DNA of 64,000 bases, from assembly GCA_016926695.1 (NCBI GenBank), contig JAFGOB010000179.1, positions 1 to 64,000 on the forward strand. Direction: 5' to 3'. Below, in pieces: positions 1 to 8,060 of the stretch (positions within the stretch are counted from its first letter, which is position 1; every line of letters begins with the position of its first letter). The translations under genes and the position numbers were made by a program. This DNA comes from Dehalococcoidales bacterium. Lineage in GTDB: Bacteria > Chloroflexota > Dehalococcoidia > Dehalococcoidales > UBA3254. The notes below the pieces were generated by a model. The model made no database searches. It worked only from the letters and a program-made list of their open reading frames with translations, and had not been told where the DNA came from.

Positions 1-2
1 TC

Positions 3-107
3 ACCTCCGGAAGGATGGTTCCCGCAGTTCCGGAACATTGGCTCTATACCTACCGGAACTACGGCTCTCTCAGACCGGTGTACGCAAAATATTTAAAAAA
101 TAAGTAG
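3..107 (+). CDS. Possible 3' end of a CDS cut by the window edge
   Basis: One forward frame is open from the window edge to a TAG at 105-107 and reads as a plausible protein tail: the last residues are RPVYAKYLKNK, preceded by an aromatic-rich VPEHWLYTYRNYG stretch. The base composition changes from balanced to very AT-rich right after this stop, as expected at a gene end. The other two forward frames also run to stops nearby, so the choice rests on protein-like composition only. No family is recognised. The sequence to the left of the window would settle it. Confidence 0.35.
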   Translation, partial: TSGRMVPAVPEHWLYTYRNYGSLRPVYAKYLKNK

Positions 108-247
108 AGCATATATAGAAATATTACGTTTTACTATGGGTATTTAATATATACTGATCGAATGATATAATCACATAAGTACTGAATATTGCGATCATCC
201 AGGTAGTTTAGCACTAAAAATTTAAAATTGTTCATAGTTATAATAGG

Positions 248-796
248 ATGAAGAAAAAAACAGGATTAAAAGGTAAGAACAAAGGCGCTGTTACAGGGAA
301 CAAGAAAGGAATTGTACCATTAAAATATTTTCGTATTTTGAAATATGTTGTTATAGTGATAATAATAGGAGCTATTCTTCCGTTAATAAGCTTTGGATGT
401 GAAACCAATATAGGAACATCGATTACGTCACAAATAGCAAAAAGCCCCAGTAATGCCTTCGATACGTATTTTACATTTTCAAATGAGGGACATTTTGTTT
501 TAACAAATATAAAGTGCGCCTTTACTGTACTAGAAGCACAAATTGAGGATCGTATAGTGCTATCAGATGTAACATCAGAATACCAAATTGAAGGTAAAGT
601 ATATCCGGGACATAGAGTGACCAAACAAACAGGAATATCCGTGGAATCTGACTATACGATTGCCAAAATGAAGGCAGAAATCAATTATACACCACTTTTC
701 GGGTTTATTAATCTTCCAACTAGGCAAGATCAATTCTATTTTGAGGCAATAAAAACGGTTACGGGATACTATTGGATTGAGCAAAGCACTCCCTAA
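248..796 (+). CDS. Small membrane-anchored hypothetical protein in an AT-rich patch
   Basis: A 182-residue protein. It has a basic N-terminus (about 30 residues rich in K), one hydrophobic segment at about residues 32-50 ending in SFGC, then a polar domain of about 130 residues that should face outward. The SFGC sequence is only a poor match to a lipobox, so either a lipoprotein or a simple membrane anchor is possible. The start ATG at 248 has only a weak upstream purine stretch (taatagg). The gene and its upstream region are much more AT-rich than the rest of the window, and codon use follows that (many aaa, ata, aat), which suggests recent acquisition. No family is recognised. It stands alone, with a possible reverse-strand gene downstream. 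Confidence 0.6.
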   Translation: MKKKTGLKGKNKGAVTGNKKGIVPLKYFRILKYVVIVIIIGAILPLISFGCETNIGTSITSQIAKSPSNAFDTYFTFSNEGHFVLTNIKCAFTVLEAQIEDRIVLSDVTSEYQIEGKVYPGHRVTKQTGISVESDYTIAKMKAEINYTPLFGFINLPTRQDQFYFEAIKTVTGYYWIEQSTP

Positions 797-841
797 TTCA
801 GATAAGAACTCAAATAGGCGGAACATTCGGTGTCCTGGGAA

Positions 842-1111
842 TTATTTGGCAAGCACCCGTTCCTTCATTTGCGGCATAAGTGAGAAAAGTTTTTTATAGA
901 ACAGTAGCTCATGGCCTATCATAACAGTGTCGTTTTCACATACTGTTTCACAGCGGGATGAATGACTGCAAGAATAAGTCAAAATTGGTGGCTGCTGGAG
1001 ATCGGGTGTTATACTATACGGCAGTTTGATAGGTTGGCAATGGACCATTGCTTGACTGCCGTTTGATTGTGTCACTATAATACAGGCATTCCCCGAATTT
1101 TGATTCAGCAT
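842..1111 (-). CDS. Small cysteine-containing hypothetical protein
   Basis: An 89-residue reverse-strand frame fills the gap between two forward genes. It starts at an ATG preceded by gaagggattcc, a purine stretch at a reasonable ribosome-binding distance, and ends in TAA. The protein carries four cysteines, including CSHSSRCETVC in the middle, and ends in a basic helix-like stretch (MPQMKERVLAK). The composition looks like a real soluble protein rather than a shadow, since no gene lies opposite it. No domain is recognised; the cysteine spacing could bind metal, but that is a guess. The gene call itself is moderately supported. Confidence 0.5.
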   Translation of the reverse strand: MLNQNSGNACIIVTQSNGSQAMVHCQPIKLPYSITPDLQQPPILTYSCSHSSRCETVCENDTVMIGHELLFYKKLFSLMPQMKERVLAK

Positions 1112-1205
1112 GGAATCCCTTCAATGAATGTTCAGTTTACTGCCAATCGATATGGGAAATCCAGCACTGAATGATATTACTATTCGTTCTATCTGGAGGT
1201 AAACC

Positions 1206-2888
1206 ATGAAGGACCTCTTTTTCAGTCCAGGGAAATTCGCCGGACTGAGTCTGGCTGCTCTATTGATCCTGATTCTCTTATTGGGAGCCTTGAGTCCCTC
1301 TATATTCGCAGAGGCTCCCGGTACAGAGTCCCGGATCGCTCCCCTGAATCCGGCTTTCATCAAGTATTTCCGGGATCAGCAAATCCAATTGCAAACATCA
1401 GAAATAGCGCCGGGCTCATCATTCGGCTTTATTCCTCCCACCTTCGACATCAGCCATTTGAATAGTCCGCCGTTTGTCCGGAACATCACGGAGCTGCCTG
1501 TAAATGCTCTTCCTGCCGCTTGGGACTGGAGGGACCTGAACAAGGTAACACCCGTTAAAGACCAGGGCCAGGCCGGTACATGCTGGGCTTTCGGCACTCT
1601 GGCTTCACTGGAATCAAGAACAGGGATTGTTGAAGAACAGCTTTATTCTGAGTTATATGACTTTTCAGAACAAAACCTGGTGCTTGCTGTCGATCCGTCC
1701 TATGTCTACCAGGCTGCCGACCGCGCCAATTCCGGTGGGGATTCTTTTATCAGTACTGATACTCTGATCAAATGGGGTACTGTGCTGGAGTCCACCCAGC
1801 CGTATGATATCACCACTCTTAATACCGGTCAGTGCAATAAAAATCTGCCTCCCTTGCAGAGAATTGTTAATTTCAGGATAGTGGCTGCATTGGGCATTAG
1901 CGGCACGGATATTGCCGAGATCAAGACTGCCATTCAAACCTACGGCCCGGTTATGGCGGCTTTCTGGGTGGATGTCGGTTCGGAGTGGCCCGGTAATGGC
2001 AATATGTATGACGGGTTTGTTTATGACTATCCCAGCTTTTCTGATCAGAATGACTATTATGATGCCAACCATATGGTCAGCCTGATAGGCTGGGACGATA
2101 CGGTTCTTAGTCCCCGTACCGGGAATTATGGCGCCTGGATAGCTAAAAATAGCTGGGGAACGGATTGGGGTAACGACGGTTATTTTTACCTGTGCTATGG
2201 GGCCGGTAATCTCCAGCAGGTCGGCTCCTACCATGGCAGCGCGGGTTATGAAGACTATAATGCCTCCGAACATCTATATTACTGGGATGAGGCAGGACTG
2301 GTCACCGGCTTTGGTTTTGGTACTGCGTCCGCTTGGATGAGAAGCGTTTTTACTGCCGAAAAAGCCGGAGTTCTTACCAGCGTGAATTTCTGGGCTACGG
2401 ATAGCGATATTCAGTATGAAATATATATCCGCAACAGTGCCGACAAGATATTACGTACCCGGTCCGGGACCTGTGCTGAGATGGGATATTACACTATACC
2501 TTTAGCTTCACCTGTACCTCTCTTCTCCGGACAGGAGTTCAGGATCGATGCCAAAATAACATCTTCTACAGGCTATATGTATCCCATACCTGTCGAGAAG
2601 TATACGGGCATCACGAGCGACGGTCAGGAAGTACCCTATACCGATCCGCCCATTCAAACCGGGGTCTGTTTTTTTAAAGCCTCGGATCAGGATCCCTGGC
2701 AAGACGCTTCACAGTATTCCGAAGGCGGTACTCAAATTCCTATTAATATCTGTCTGAGGGCTACAGTGGATGAAAATGGTCTCGCTTCTGTGCCTGCTTC
2801 TTCCTGTCCTGGCGTTGGACTTTTGATAGCAGGTTTAGCTATACTGCTGGTACTTGGTAAGGTCCGTGGAATGAGACTCAGAAGTTAA
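1206..2888 (+). CDS. Secreted papain-like (C1A) cysteine peptidase with lectin-like domain
   Basis: A 560-residue extracytoplasmic cysteine peptidase that probably degrades proteins outside the cell. Residues 12-35 form a signal peptide or anchor. The papain-type catalytic domain spans about 105-345: Gln120 and Cys126 lie in KDQGQAGTCWAF, His289 in DANHMVSLIGWDD and Asn315 in AKNSWGTDWG, so the full catalytic set is present. Residues about 355-490 match the position of the lectin-like domain usual in this family. A C-terminal hydrophobic helix at about 535-552 followed by RGMRLRS is a probable membrane anchor. The start is supported by ggaggtaaacc before the ATG. Its stop overlaps the end of the convergent flavodoxin-like gene by 11 bases. 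It resembles cysteine peptidases of anaerobic bacteria and archaea; its substrate is unknown. Confidence 0.88.
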   Translation: MKDLFFSPGKFAGLSLAALLILILLLGALSPSIFAEAPGTESRIAPLNPAFIKYFRDQQIQLQTSEIAPGSSFGFIPPTFDISHLNSPPFVRNITELPVNALPAAWDWRDLNKVTPVKDQGQAGTCWAFGTLASLESRTGIVEEQLYSELYDFSEQNLVLAVDPSYVYQAADRANSGGDSFISTDTLIKWGTVLESTQPYDITTLNTGQCNKNLPPLQRIVNFRIVAALGISGTDIAEIKTAIQTYGPVMAAFWVDVGSEWPGNGNMYDGFVYDYPSFSDQNDYYDANHMVSLIGWDDTVLSPRTGNYGAWIAKNSWGTDWGNDGYFYLCYGAGNLQQVGSYHGSAGYEDYNASEHLYYWDEAGLVTGFGFGTASAWMRSVFTAEKAGVLTSVNFWATDSDIQYEIYIRNSADKILRTRSGTCAEMGYYTIPLASPVPLFSGQEFRIDAKITSSTGYMYPIPVEKYTGITSDGQEVPYTDPPIQTGVCFFKASDQDPWQDASQYSEGGTQIPINICLRATVDENGLASVPASSCPGVGLLIAGLAILLVLGKVRGMRLRS

Positions 2889-3531
2889 ACGGTCGGGCGA
2901 AGCGTTTTTCAAAGGCGTGGTTCTTTTTAAGCTCCTTGTCCCAGTATAACTTGTGCGTCATCCATCTTGCGATCCGGAAGGAGAACCCGTTGAGCCTTTC
3001 CGGCCGTGCCAGTCCGGACACTATACGCTGATCGAATTCCCCCCTTTCTCCGTAAGACGTGCCCAGTGCATGGAAGGCCTTGAAAAGTTTTTGGTTCATC
3101 CGGTCGGGTGTGGCCCGTATCCCTTCAACCCCTCCCCTGATAGCTGTCCCTTTGTATTCGCACCCCAGACGTCTGGTCAGCTTTTTTAAATATCGTTCCA
3201 CATATCGCGAGTGGTTTGGCTCCGGAAAGCCGGACTGCACAATGAATCCGATGTCGGGGTTGCCCGTCCGTCCGCAGAGTGGCTCCAGTGATTCGATAAA
3301 GGTCTTAACTAACGCCGGCATGGCATCGGTATAGAGGGGGAATGCCATTAAAACGTGCTCAGCTTCCTGGAAGAGTTTGATGAGTTCCTCCCTCTCACTG
3401 GTACGGACCAGGTAGGCCGTTTCACAGGTATTGCCTTCTTTTTCCATAAACCCGCTGGTGAAATGACCCAGCAGCACTTGGGTGTTGCTGCCTTTGCCCC
3501 GCGGAGAGCCGTTAAATACGGTCAATCTCAT
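2878..3531 (-). CDS. Flavodoxin-like NAD(P)H-dependent FMN reductase family protein
   Basis: A 217-residue protein of the flavodoxin-like reductase superfamily, expected to bind FMN and pass electrons from NAD(P)H to an unknown acceptor. The N-terminus has a beta strand followed by the phosphate loop NGSPRGKGSNT (residues 7-17), and HVLMAFPLYTDAMPALVKTF at about 59-78 is the second flavin-contact region of the fold. It has no cysteine cluster, unlike its neighbour. Its start lies 20 bases inside the preceding gene (3512-4063), so the two are translationally coupled and probably act together, for example as redox partners. The C-terminal 60 residues are basic and not characteristic. The substrate cannot be told. 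Confidence 0.8.
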   Translation of the reverse strand: MRLTVFNGSPRGKGSNTQVLLGHFTSGFMEKEGNTCETAYLVRTSEREELIKLFQEAEHVLMAFPLYTDAMPALVKTFIESLEPLCGRTGNPDIGFIVQSGFPEPNHSRYVERYLKKLTRRLGCEYKGTAIRGGVEGIRATPDRMNQKLFKAFHALGTSYGERGEFDQRIVSGLARPERLNGFSFRIARWMTHKLYWDKELKKNHAFEKRFARPFNF

Positions 3532-4063
3532 TGGCTGCCTCCTCCACCGGATCGCTGGTAAGCCTGGTGAATCTGAACGATGTCTTGAAATTTATAGCAT
3601 CCCGCCGGTATATATCCGAGATAATTTCGATATCTTCGTTATCGGTATCCCTGCCCTTTTCCAGCAGCAGGCCTATCAGGGGATATTTGTCATACCTGGC
3701 TTTATGATGGACTTCGCCATGGACGAATTCAAGATAGGGGTGGATCAGCGGTATCAGCTTGTCATGCGCTTTTTTAAGCAGGGCGCTGGTGAAGCCCATG
3801 ATAACGGGTGAGGCGAACAGCACCAGATCGCAGTTGATACACACACGGCATATTTCACGTGAGTCGTCGGCCGCCACACACTCACCCGGCGTCTTTACCC
3901 AGCAGCCCCAGCAGCCGGTGCAGTATTTGATATCCATGTCTCTCAAGTTTAAAATGTTTACCGCATGGTTGTGCACAGCGAGCTTATCTGACAGATTCTT
4001 AAGATAGTCTTCAAATCTGTTATTCCCGGCATCCGGATTGCCGTTCAGAACCGCTATCTTCAT
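3512..4063 (-). CDS. Iron-sulfur flavoprotein-like NADPH-dependent FMN reductase
   Basis: A 183-residue flavodoxin-fold protein. It begins with MKIAVLNGNPDAGNN, the FMN phosphate loop, and contains CTGCWGCWVKTPGEC at about residues 49-63, a compact cysteine motif typical of iron-sulfur flavoproteins (ISF/NAD(P)H-dependent oxidoreductases) that carries a 4Fe-4S cluster beside FMN. Such proteins shuttle electrons or reduce oxygen, peroxide or quinones in anaerobes. It is the first gene of a two-gene reverse operon, and the second gene overlaps its end by 20 bases. The assignment to the superfamily is solid; the physiological role is inference. Confidence 0.85.
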   Translation of the reverse strand: MKIAVLNGNPDAGNNRFEDYLKNLSDKLAVHNHAVNILNLRDMDIKYCTGCWGCWVKTPGECVAADDSREICRVCINCDLVLFASPVIMGFTSALLKKAHDKLIPLIHPYLEFVHGEVHHKARYDKYPLIGLLLEKGRDTDNEDIEIISDIYRRDAINFKTSFRFTRLTSDPVEEAANEIDRI

Positions 4064-4853
4064 TGAGCTCGCTCCTCAGCCGCCGTACTGGAAATAAACC
4101 CCGCCTCTGTCGTAAAAGCGGCATTACCAACATGGCAATCCAACTTTAAGTATTGCTGCTTGCTTTGTCAAGTTGTATTATGCACTTCTTCCTGAAATCT
4201 TCATTTTCAAGCTGAATAACAGCAGATATCTCCATCCCCGAAGTTTTTTTAAAGGGTTAAAGATATTCCCTCGAAAGGTGACAAAAAACGCTTTACAATA
4301 CCAGAACAAGGATGTTTTTATATTTTTTACCTGGATTAAATAAAATGTCCCGTCTTTCGCCTTCACCCTACAAACCGAATATTTCACTGGTTGTTCCGGC
4401 TTCTGATGCTGTACACTGACTGAGATTACTACACTTCGCCTGCGGGCTCGTTCGTAATGACAGGTCAGACTGTCATCGCGAACCTCAAGAGGTTCCTTAC
4501 TTCCTCCTCGTGATCGGTGTCGCGATCTCATGAACCAGTATGAGGTTTATTCCCGGCTCACTTCCGTGTTCTCCTTCCTTTGTTCCATATTGGCCCGGCC
4601 GGTCCCGGAATTGACTGCTGAACCACCCTGCCCCCTGTTTGGCCTTTGATTTGAAATGTTTTTGATGGGCGAAAAGGGCCTTTTCGGGGCAAAATTGAAC
4701 CCGGCGTGGCCGTTTCTTCAGGGAATTGTTTCTGAAAAATTGAAACGACTCACTCCCGGGGCACGTTAAACACGGCAGACTTATGTCTGCGGAATTGTAC
4801 CCTGAAAAACACCTGTCGGTGGAAATTTCGGGGCCGGTCTATTTCAGGACGGG
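4064..4853. other. 790-bp non-coding gap with repeats
   Basis: No convincing gene. A reverse frame at 4178-4531 covers most of a repeat and has no recognisable protein features. The stretch holds the head-to-head repeat at 4421-4530. It also holds a near-perfect hairpin at 4670-4686 (cgaaaagg/ccttttcg) and a small perfect hairpin at 4775-4790 (gcagac/gtctgc). Either hairpin could end transcription of the reverse-strand gene at 4854-5066. Confidence 0.6.
4421..4530. repeat. Two dispersed-repeat units in head-to-head orientation
   Basis: The left unit begins tgagattact and ends cgtaatgaca. After eight bases, the right unit begins tgtcatcgcg and ends cgcgatctca. Each resembles the widespread intergenic repeat with the consensus ends TGTCATTGCGA...GCAATCTCA, and the two units are inverted with respect to each other. 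The identification rests on remembered consensus ends and on the visible inverted symmetry. Confidence 0.6.
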
Positions 4854-5066
4854 CTAGGCCGGTGTCTTTTTGCTTAAAGGTTCATGGGGCTTGCGGCCGT
4901 ATACCTTGGTGTAAGCCCGGCAAGCCGGGCATAGCCCGCCCTCGATATTCTTCACAAACCAGAACCTGAGTCCCTTTTGCTTTTTCCTGGCCGCCGTGCA
5001 TACCGGGCATTTTTTAAGACATATCTCCGCCTTCTCGCGGTCCTGGTCGGTGATGGTCGGCTTCAT
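4854..5066 (-). CDS. Small zinc-ribbon-like protein
   Basis: A 70-residue protein with CPVC at about residues 20-23 and CPAC at about 46-49, the two knuckles of a treble-clef or zinc-ribbon fold, separated by a hydrophobic FWFVKNIEGG segment. The start is well supported by gaggagaa eight bases or so before the ATG. It lies alone between the repeat-rich gap and the membrane protein at 5209-6012, both read on the reverse strand. The role is unknown; small ribbons of this kind often bind nucleic acids or act as adaptors. It is clearly coding by ribosome site and motif. Confidence 0.72.
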   Translation of the reverse strand: MKPTITDQDREKAEICLKKCPVCTAARKKQKGLRFWFVKNIEGGLCPACRAYTKVYGRKPHEPLSKKTPA

Positions 5067-5208
5067 TGTTCATTTCTCCTCTGCGGGGTACTTATAAATT
5101 TCTTCTATTCTTTTATGGTCTTTGCCAGCGGCTCAGCGCCGGAAGCCCTCCCGCCGGCACCGGTCTTATGACACTGTTGATAGATTTTTTCATAAAGCGG
5201 TATATGTT

Positions 5209-6012
5209 TTAAAGGATCTCCGGGCTCTGGATAACCTGCTCTCTGCTCTTGCTGACGGCATAATACAGGGAAGCATTGGCCATGGATATCCACATAATAG
5301 ATATGATAACGCCCACTCCAAGACAGATCAGTCCGGCAATCATAATCGGGATTCCCAGCAGGTAAATCAGGAATACTTCCATGGCGTGACCGCTGGTCAT
5401 TTTCCAGCTTGTGCTTATGGCTTCGGTAGGGCCCATCTTGCGGTCGATGACCAGGTAGGGCACGAACGCCAGCTTGCAGGCGAAGATGATGCCCGGCACA
5501 ATCAGCAGAATAAATCCCCCCAGGATTATCAAAGTTGAAAGGACCCCGGCACCAAGGGAGTTCCAGTAGCACCTGAATCCTTCAAACAGCTCCTCGAACC
5601 TGACCTCTTCATTTCTGGCAGCCCGCAGGAAGCAAAAAGACAGGCCGTATCCCAGGGGTATCGACACGAATATCGAAAGGAAGGAGATGTACGGGACTAA
5701 TTGAAGGATGCCGCCGACGGCGCCTGTAATCACCACATATATCAGCCAGGCTAAAAATAGCATCAGGAAACTGGGCCACAGCCTGTTCCAGCCGTGTTTA
5801 TAGGGTGAAATGACACCTGGTGACAGCTCCGCGGAACCCTGGTATCCGGAGGAAGACAGTTTGAAGCCGCATCTGGCGCAGGTTACGGCCAGCTCGCCGG
5901 TCTGGTAGCCGCAGTTCGGGCAATAGCTTTTTCCGCTGCCCGTACTGACCCCGCAGTTTGGGCAGGACCCTGCGCCTGCCGTGATTTCTTTACCGCAGTT
6001 TCTACAATACAT
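5209..6012 (-). CDS. Zinc-ribbon membrane protein (DUF975-like transmembrane region)
   Basis: A 267-residue integral membrane protein. The first 55 residues carry two zinc ribbons: CRNC...CPNC at residues 3-20 and CPNC...CARC at about 31-49. These face the cytoplasm. Several hydrophobic segments follow (about 77-100, 105-130, 150-178, 215-250), with the EAISTSWKMTSGH helix between them that is typical of the glycerophosphodiesterase-type or DUF975-like membrane domains found in bacterial stress or export proteins. It is followed by the 70-residue zinc-ribbon gene on the same strand. The biochemical role is unknown. Confidence 0.75.
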   Translation of the reverse strand: MYCRNCGKEITAGAGSCPNCGVSTGSGKSYCPNCGYQTGELAVTCARCGFKLSSSGYQGSAELSPGVISPYKHGWNRLWPSFLMLFLAWLIYVVITGAVGGILQLVPYISFLSIFVSIPLGYGLSFCFLRAARNEEVRFEELFEGFRCYWNSLGAGVLSTLIILGGFILLIVPGIIFACKLAFVPYLVIDRKMGPTEAISTSWKMTSGHAMEVFLIYLLGIPIMIAGLICLGVGVIISIMWISMANASLYYAVSKSREQVIQSPEIL

Positions 6013-6207
6013 AAAGCCTCCTTTCTCTGATTTTCAGCACGCGTTATCATCGGTACTGCCATATAAAAAAGGTCGAATTGTTAATATTGAATCACGAAGT
6101 CTGAGATAAGTAAATAGGTAACTTCCTTGAACCTGCGTTATGTAGGTTAGGTCATCCTTCAATCGATTGAATCAGCCTGCATGAATTAGTCCTGATATAT
6201 GTTCTTT

Positions 6208-7569
6208 TTAAAGCCGGGTGGTATTTTCCCGGCTGTACTCGCTGGCGTATCTGTCAGCGTCGAACTTCCTTTTCAGCCCCCGGTCGTTCATATAACGTAT
6301 GTTGCCGAAAACCGGGCGGGTAGCCCAGGGACGGTCGTGCTTGCCGAAGCACCAGGCCACGCCCGCGTAGCTGTTGGGGTCCCTTCCATCCAGCTCATAT
6401 TTGTTATTGAGGTATAGTGCTGTATCGAAGGCTTCTTCCGGACTGGCGGTCCATTCCAGTATCTTCTTGCCCCAGTACATCCTCATATACCCGTGCATCT
6501 TGCCGGTAGAGGTCATCTCCCTCTGGGCGGCGTTCCAGTAAGGATCGTGCGTCAGTGCCTGTTCCAGCTCATCCCTGGAGTAGAGATAAGGGCGCGGGTC
6601 CGTGCGGTGTCCATCAAGGGTACGTTTGGCCCAGGTCGGCAGTCCAGCAAATCGATCGTAGGCGGGATTGTAGCGGACGAAGTTCAGTCCCAGTTCGCGG
6701 CGGACGATCAGCTCTTCCAGGAAAGCCTCGTTGTCCGGGCCGGCTTCATCCAGGACTTTCAGGGCGATGTGGAGGGGAGAAATCTGTCCGAAATGAAGGT
6801 AGGGGCTCAAACCGGAACAGCCCTCCCGGTTGGGATCGTTCCGGTATTGAGAATACCCGTCCAGACTATTGAGAATGAACCGCTCAAGCCTCTCCAGTGC
6901 TATTGCGCTGCCGCCGGTAAAAAACGGAGACGGTCTTACGGTGCGGTCGAAATCCAGGCCTGACATCGCCGCTGAGACGTCTGGCAGGTCTATACTGCCG
7001 GCAGCCATACCTGTGGAATCTATCAACGGTGTCGCTGTCTCTACCGGTACCAGGAAATGAGGGAGTGTTTTGTGCAGCTTGCGCCTGAGGGTAGCTGCCG
7101 AGTATTCTTCCCCGGGGGAGGCCGTTTCCACCGGTACTATGGCGTCGGTCTCTACCTGTATAAGCAGGCAGTCGATCCTCTCCGCCACATATCTCCTCCA
7201 CGTGGCCTGCCTGCGAAGATAGCCTCGGTCGCAGATCACGGCCGCCGCTTTTTGCCCGTATTCAACCGCTCCGGCCTCCGGTGAAATCCGGCGGACGATC
7301 ATCCCTGTACCGCGGCTGCGCAGCGACTCCTTGACCTCCTTCAACCCTTCCAGCATGAAGCGATAGTGGCGTTCATTGGCCTCCGGGAAGCCTTCCGTCA
7401 GTCCGAAAAAGACCAGCAGAGGTAGCTTGAGCTTGTTGGCCTGGTCGATGGCGAATTCCAGAGCATGATTATGTTCCGTTCTCTGGGAGGCCTGCATCCA
7501 GTAAAGAACGTACCCGGCTTTGCGTATTTTTTTACTGTTCAGGTATGAGATTCTTTCAGCTTGTATCAT
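6208..7569 (-). CDS. phrB: Class II deoxyribodipyrimidine photolyase
   Basis: A 453-residue flavoenzyme that splits UV-induced cyclobutane pyrimidine dimers using light absorbed by reduced FAD. Class II features are clear. The N-terminal antenna domain contains YWMQASQRTEHNHAL at about 23-37. The C-terminal FAD domain has the MHGYMRMYWGKKILEW helix, then NNKYELDGRDPNSYAGVAWCFG and the HDRPWATRPVFG loop, all hallmark elements of class II enzymes. The length matches the family (about 450). The ATG at 7569 lacks a strong ribosome site. The gene stands alone. Its presence implies at least occasional light exposure, which fits the heliorhodopsin encoded at 22956-23729. Confidence 0.93.
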   Translation of the reverse strand: MIQAERISYLNSKKIRKAGYVLYWMQASQRTEHNHALEFAIDQANKLKLPLLVFFGLTEGFPEANERHYRFMLEGLKEVKESLRSRGTGMIVRRISPEAGAVEYGQKAAAVICDRGYLRRQATWRRYVAERIDCLLIQVETDAIVPVETASPGEEYSAATLRRKLHKTLPHFLVPVETATPLIDSTGMAAGSIDLPDVSAAMSGLDFDRTVRPSPFFTGGSAIALERLERFILNSLDGYSQYRNDPNREGCSGLSPYLHFGQISPLHIALKVLDEAGPDNEAFLEELIVRRELGLNFVRYNPAYDRFAGLPTWAKRTLDGHRTDPRPYLYSRDELEQALTHDPYWNAAQREMTSTGKMHGYMRMYWGKKILEWTASPEEAFDTALYLNNKYELDGRDPNSYAGVAWCFGKHDRPWATRPVFGNIRYMNDRGLKRKFDADRYASEYSRENTTRL

Positions 7570-8060
7570 ATTTATCTTGTGTGGTGAAACAGATATTTCT
7601 TTAGTTAAGTATGATCGATTTTTATCATAAAGGAATCTCCCGCATTAAAAGATCTACTAACGATGCGTTAGATACACCACTCTGGCTGATCGCCCGGTAT
7701 GGGAGGAGATCTCCGGTTATAAATATATTTTATTGCAGTGTATGGTATATCACCCGTTGCCGCCTGAGACGCCAGGCAAACAGGATTCAGTTGGGATATC
7801 CCCGCCAGAGCCTCTGGCTTTTTCTTCTGCCTGCCACTCATCGACCACCGCTGGTTTTGGTTCTCCTGGAGACCTTAGTTGCGCCTTACCTTGAAGTTAC
7901 GATCGGTAAATTAGTATTGGGTTCTTTTTTCTGGTGCACCTGTATTTGGTTGAGTCCGTGATCTCTCAAGTGTAAAAAGGGGCGGCGCCCCGGCTAAAAT
8001 ATTCGCCGGAAGTGCCGCTCCGGTAGATTAAGCATGCAAACATCCTGTTTTTCCCTTCAG
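7570..8060. other. 490-bp gap, no clear gene
   Basis: A forward frame at 7611-7961 has poor protein character and no ribosome site. On the reverse strand, short protein-like fragments appear in changing frames (for example QRWSMSGRQKKK near 7830), which might be a decayed transposase N-terminus, but no continuous frame supports this. The right end holds the terminator of the DUF11 gene. Confidence 0.5.
7974..7991 (-). terminator. Rho-independent terminator of the large DUF11 gene
   Basis: Read on the reverse strand, GGGGC-GCC-GCCCC is followed directly by TTTTT. It lies about 70 bases after the stop of the 8061-13532 gene and is oriented to end its transcript. Confidence 0.65.

Noticed and set aside
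4178..4531. Reverse 117-residue open frame
   Set aside because: It overlaps the head-to-head repeat, is rich in Arg and Ser without domain character, and lacks a ribosome site.
5105..5572. Reverse 155-residue frame overlapping the zinc-ribbon membrane protein
   Set aside because: It is a shadow of the real gene in the neighbouring frame; the real one has zinc ribbons and membrane helices.
7611..7961. Forward 116-residue open frame after the photolyase
   Set aside because: No ribosome site, odd composition rich in Arg, Trp and Cys, and no recognisable motif; judged non-coding.
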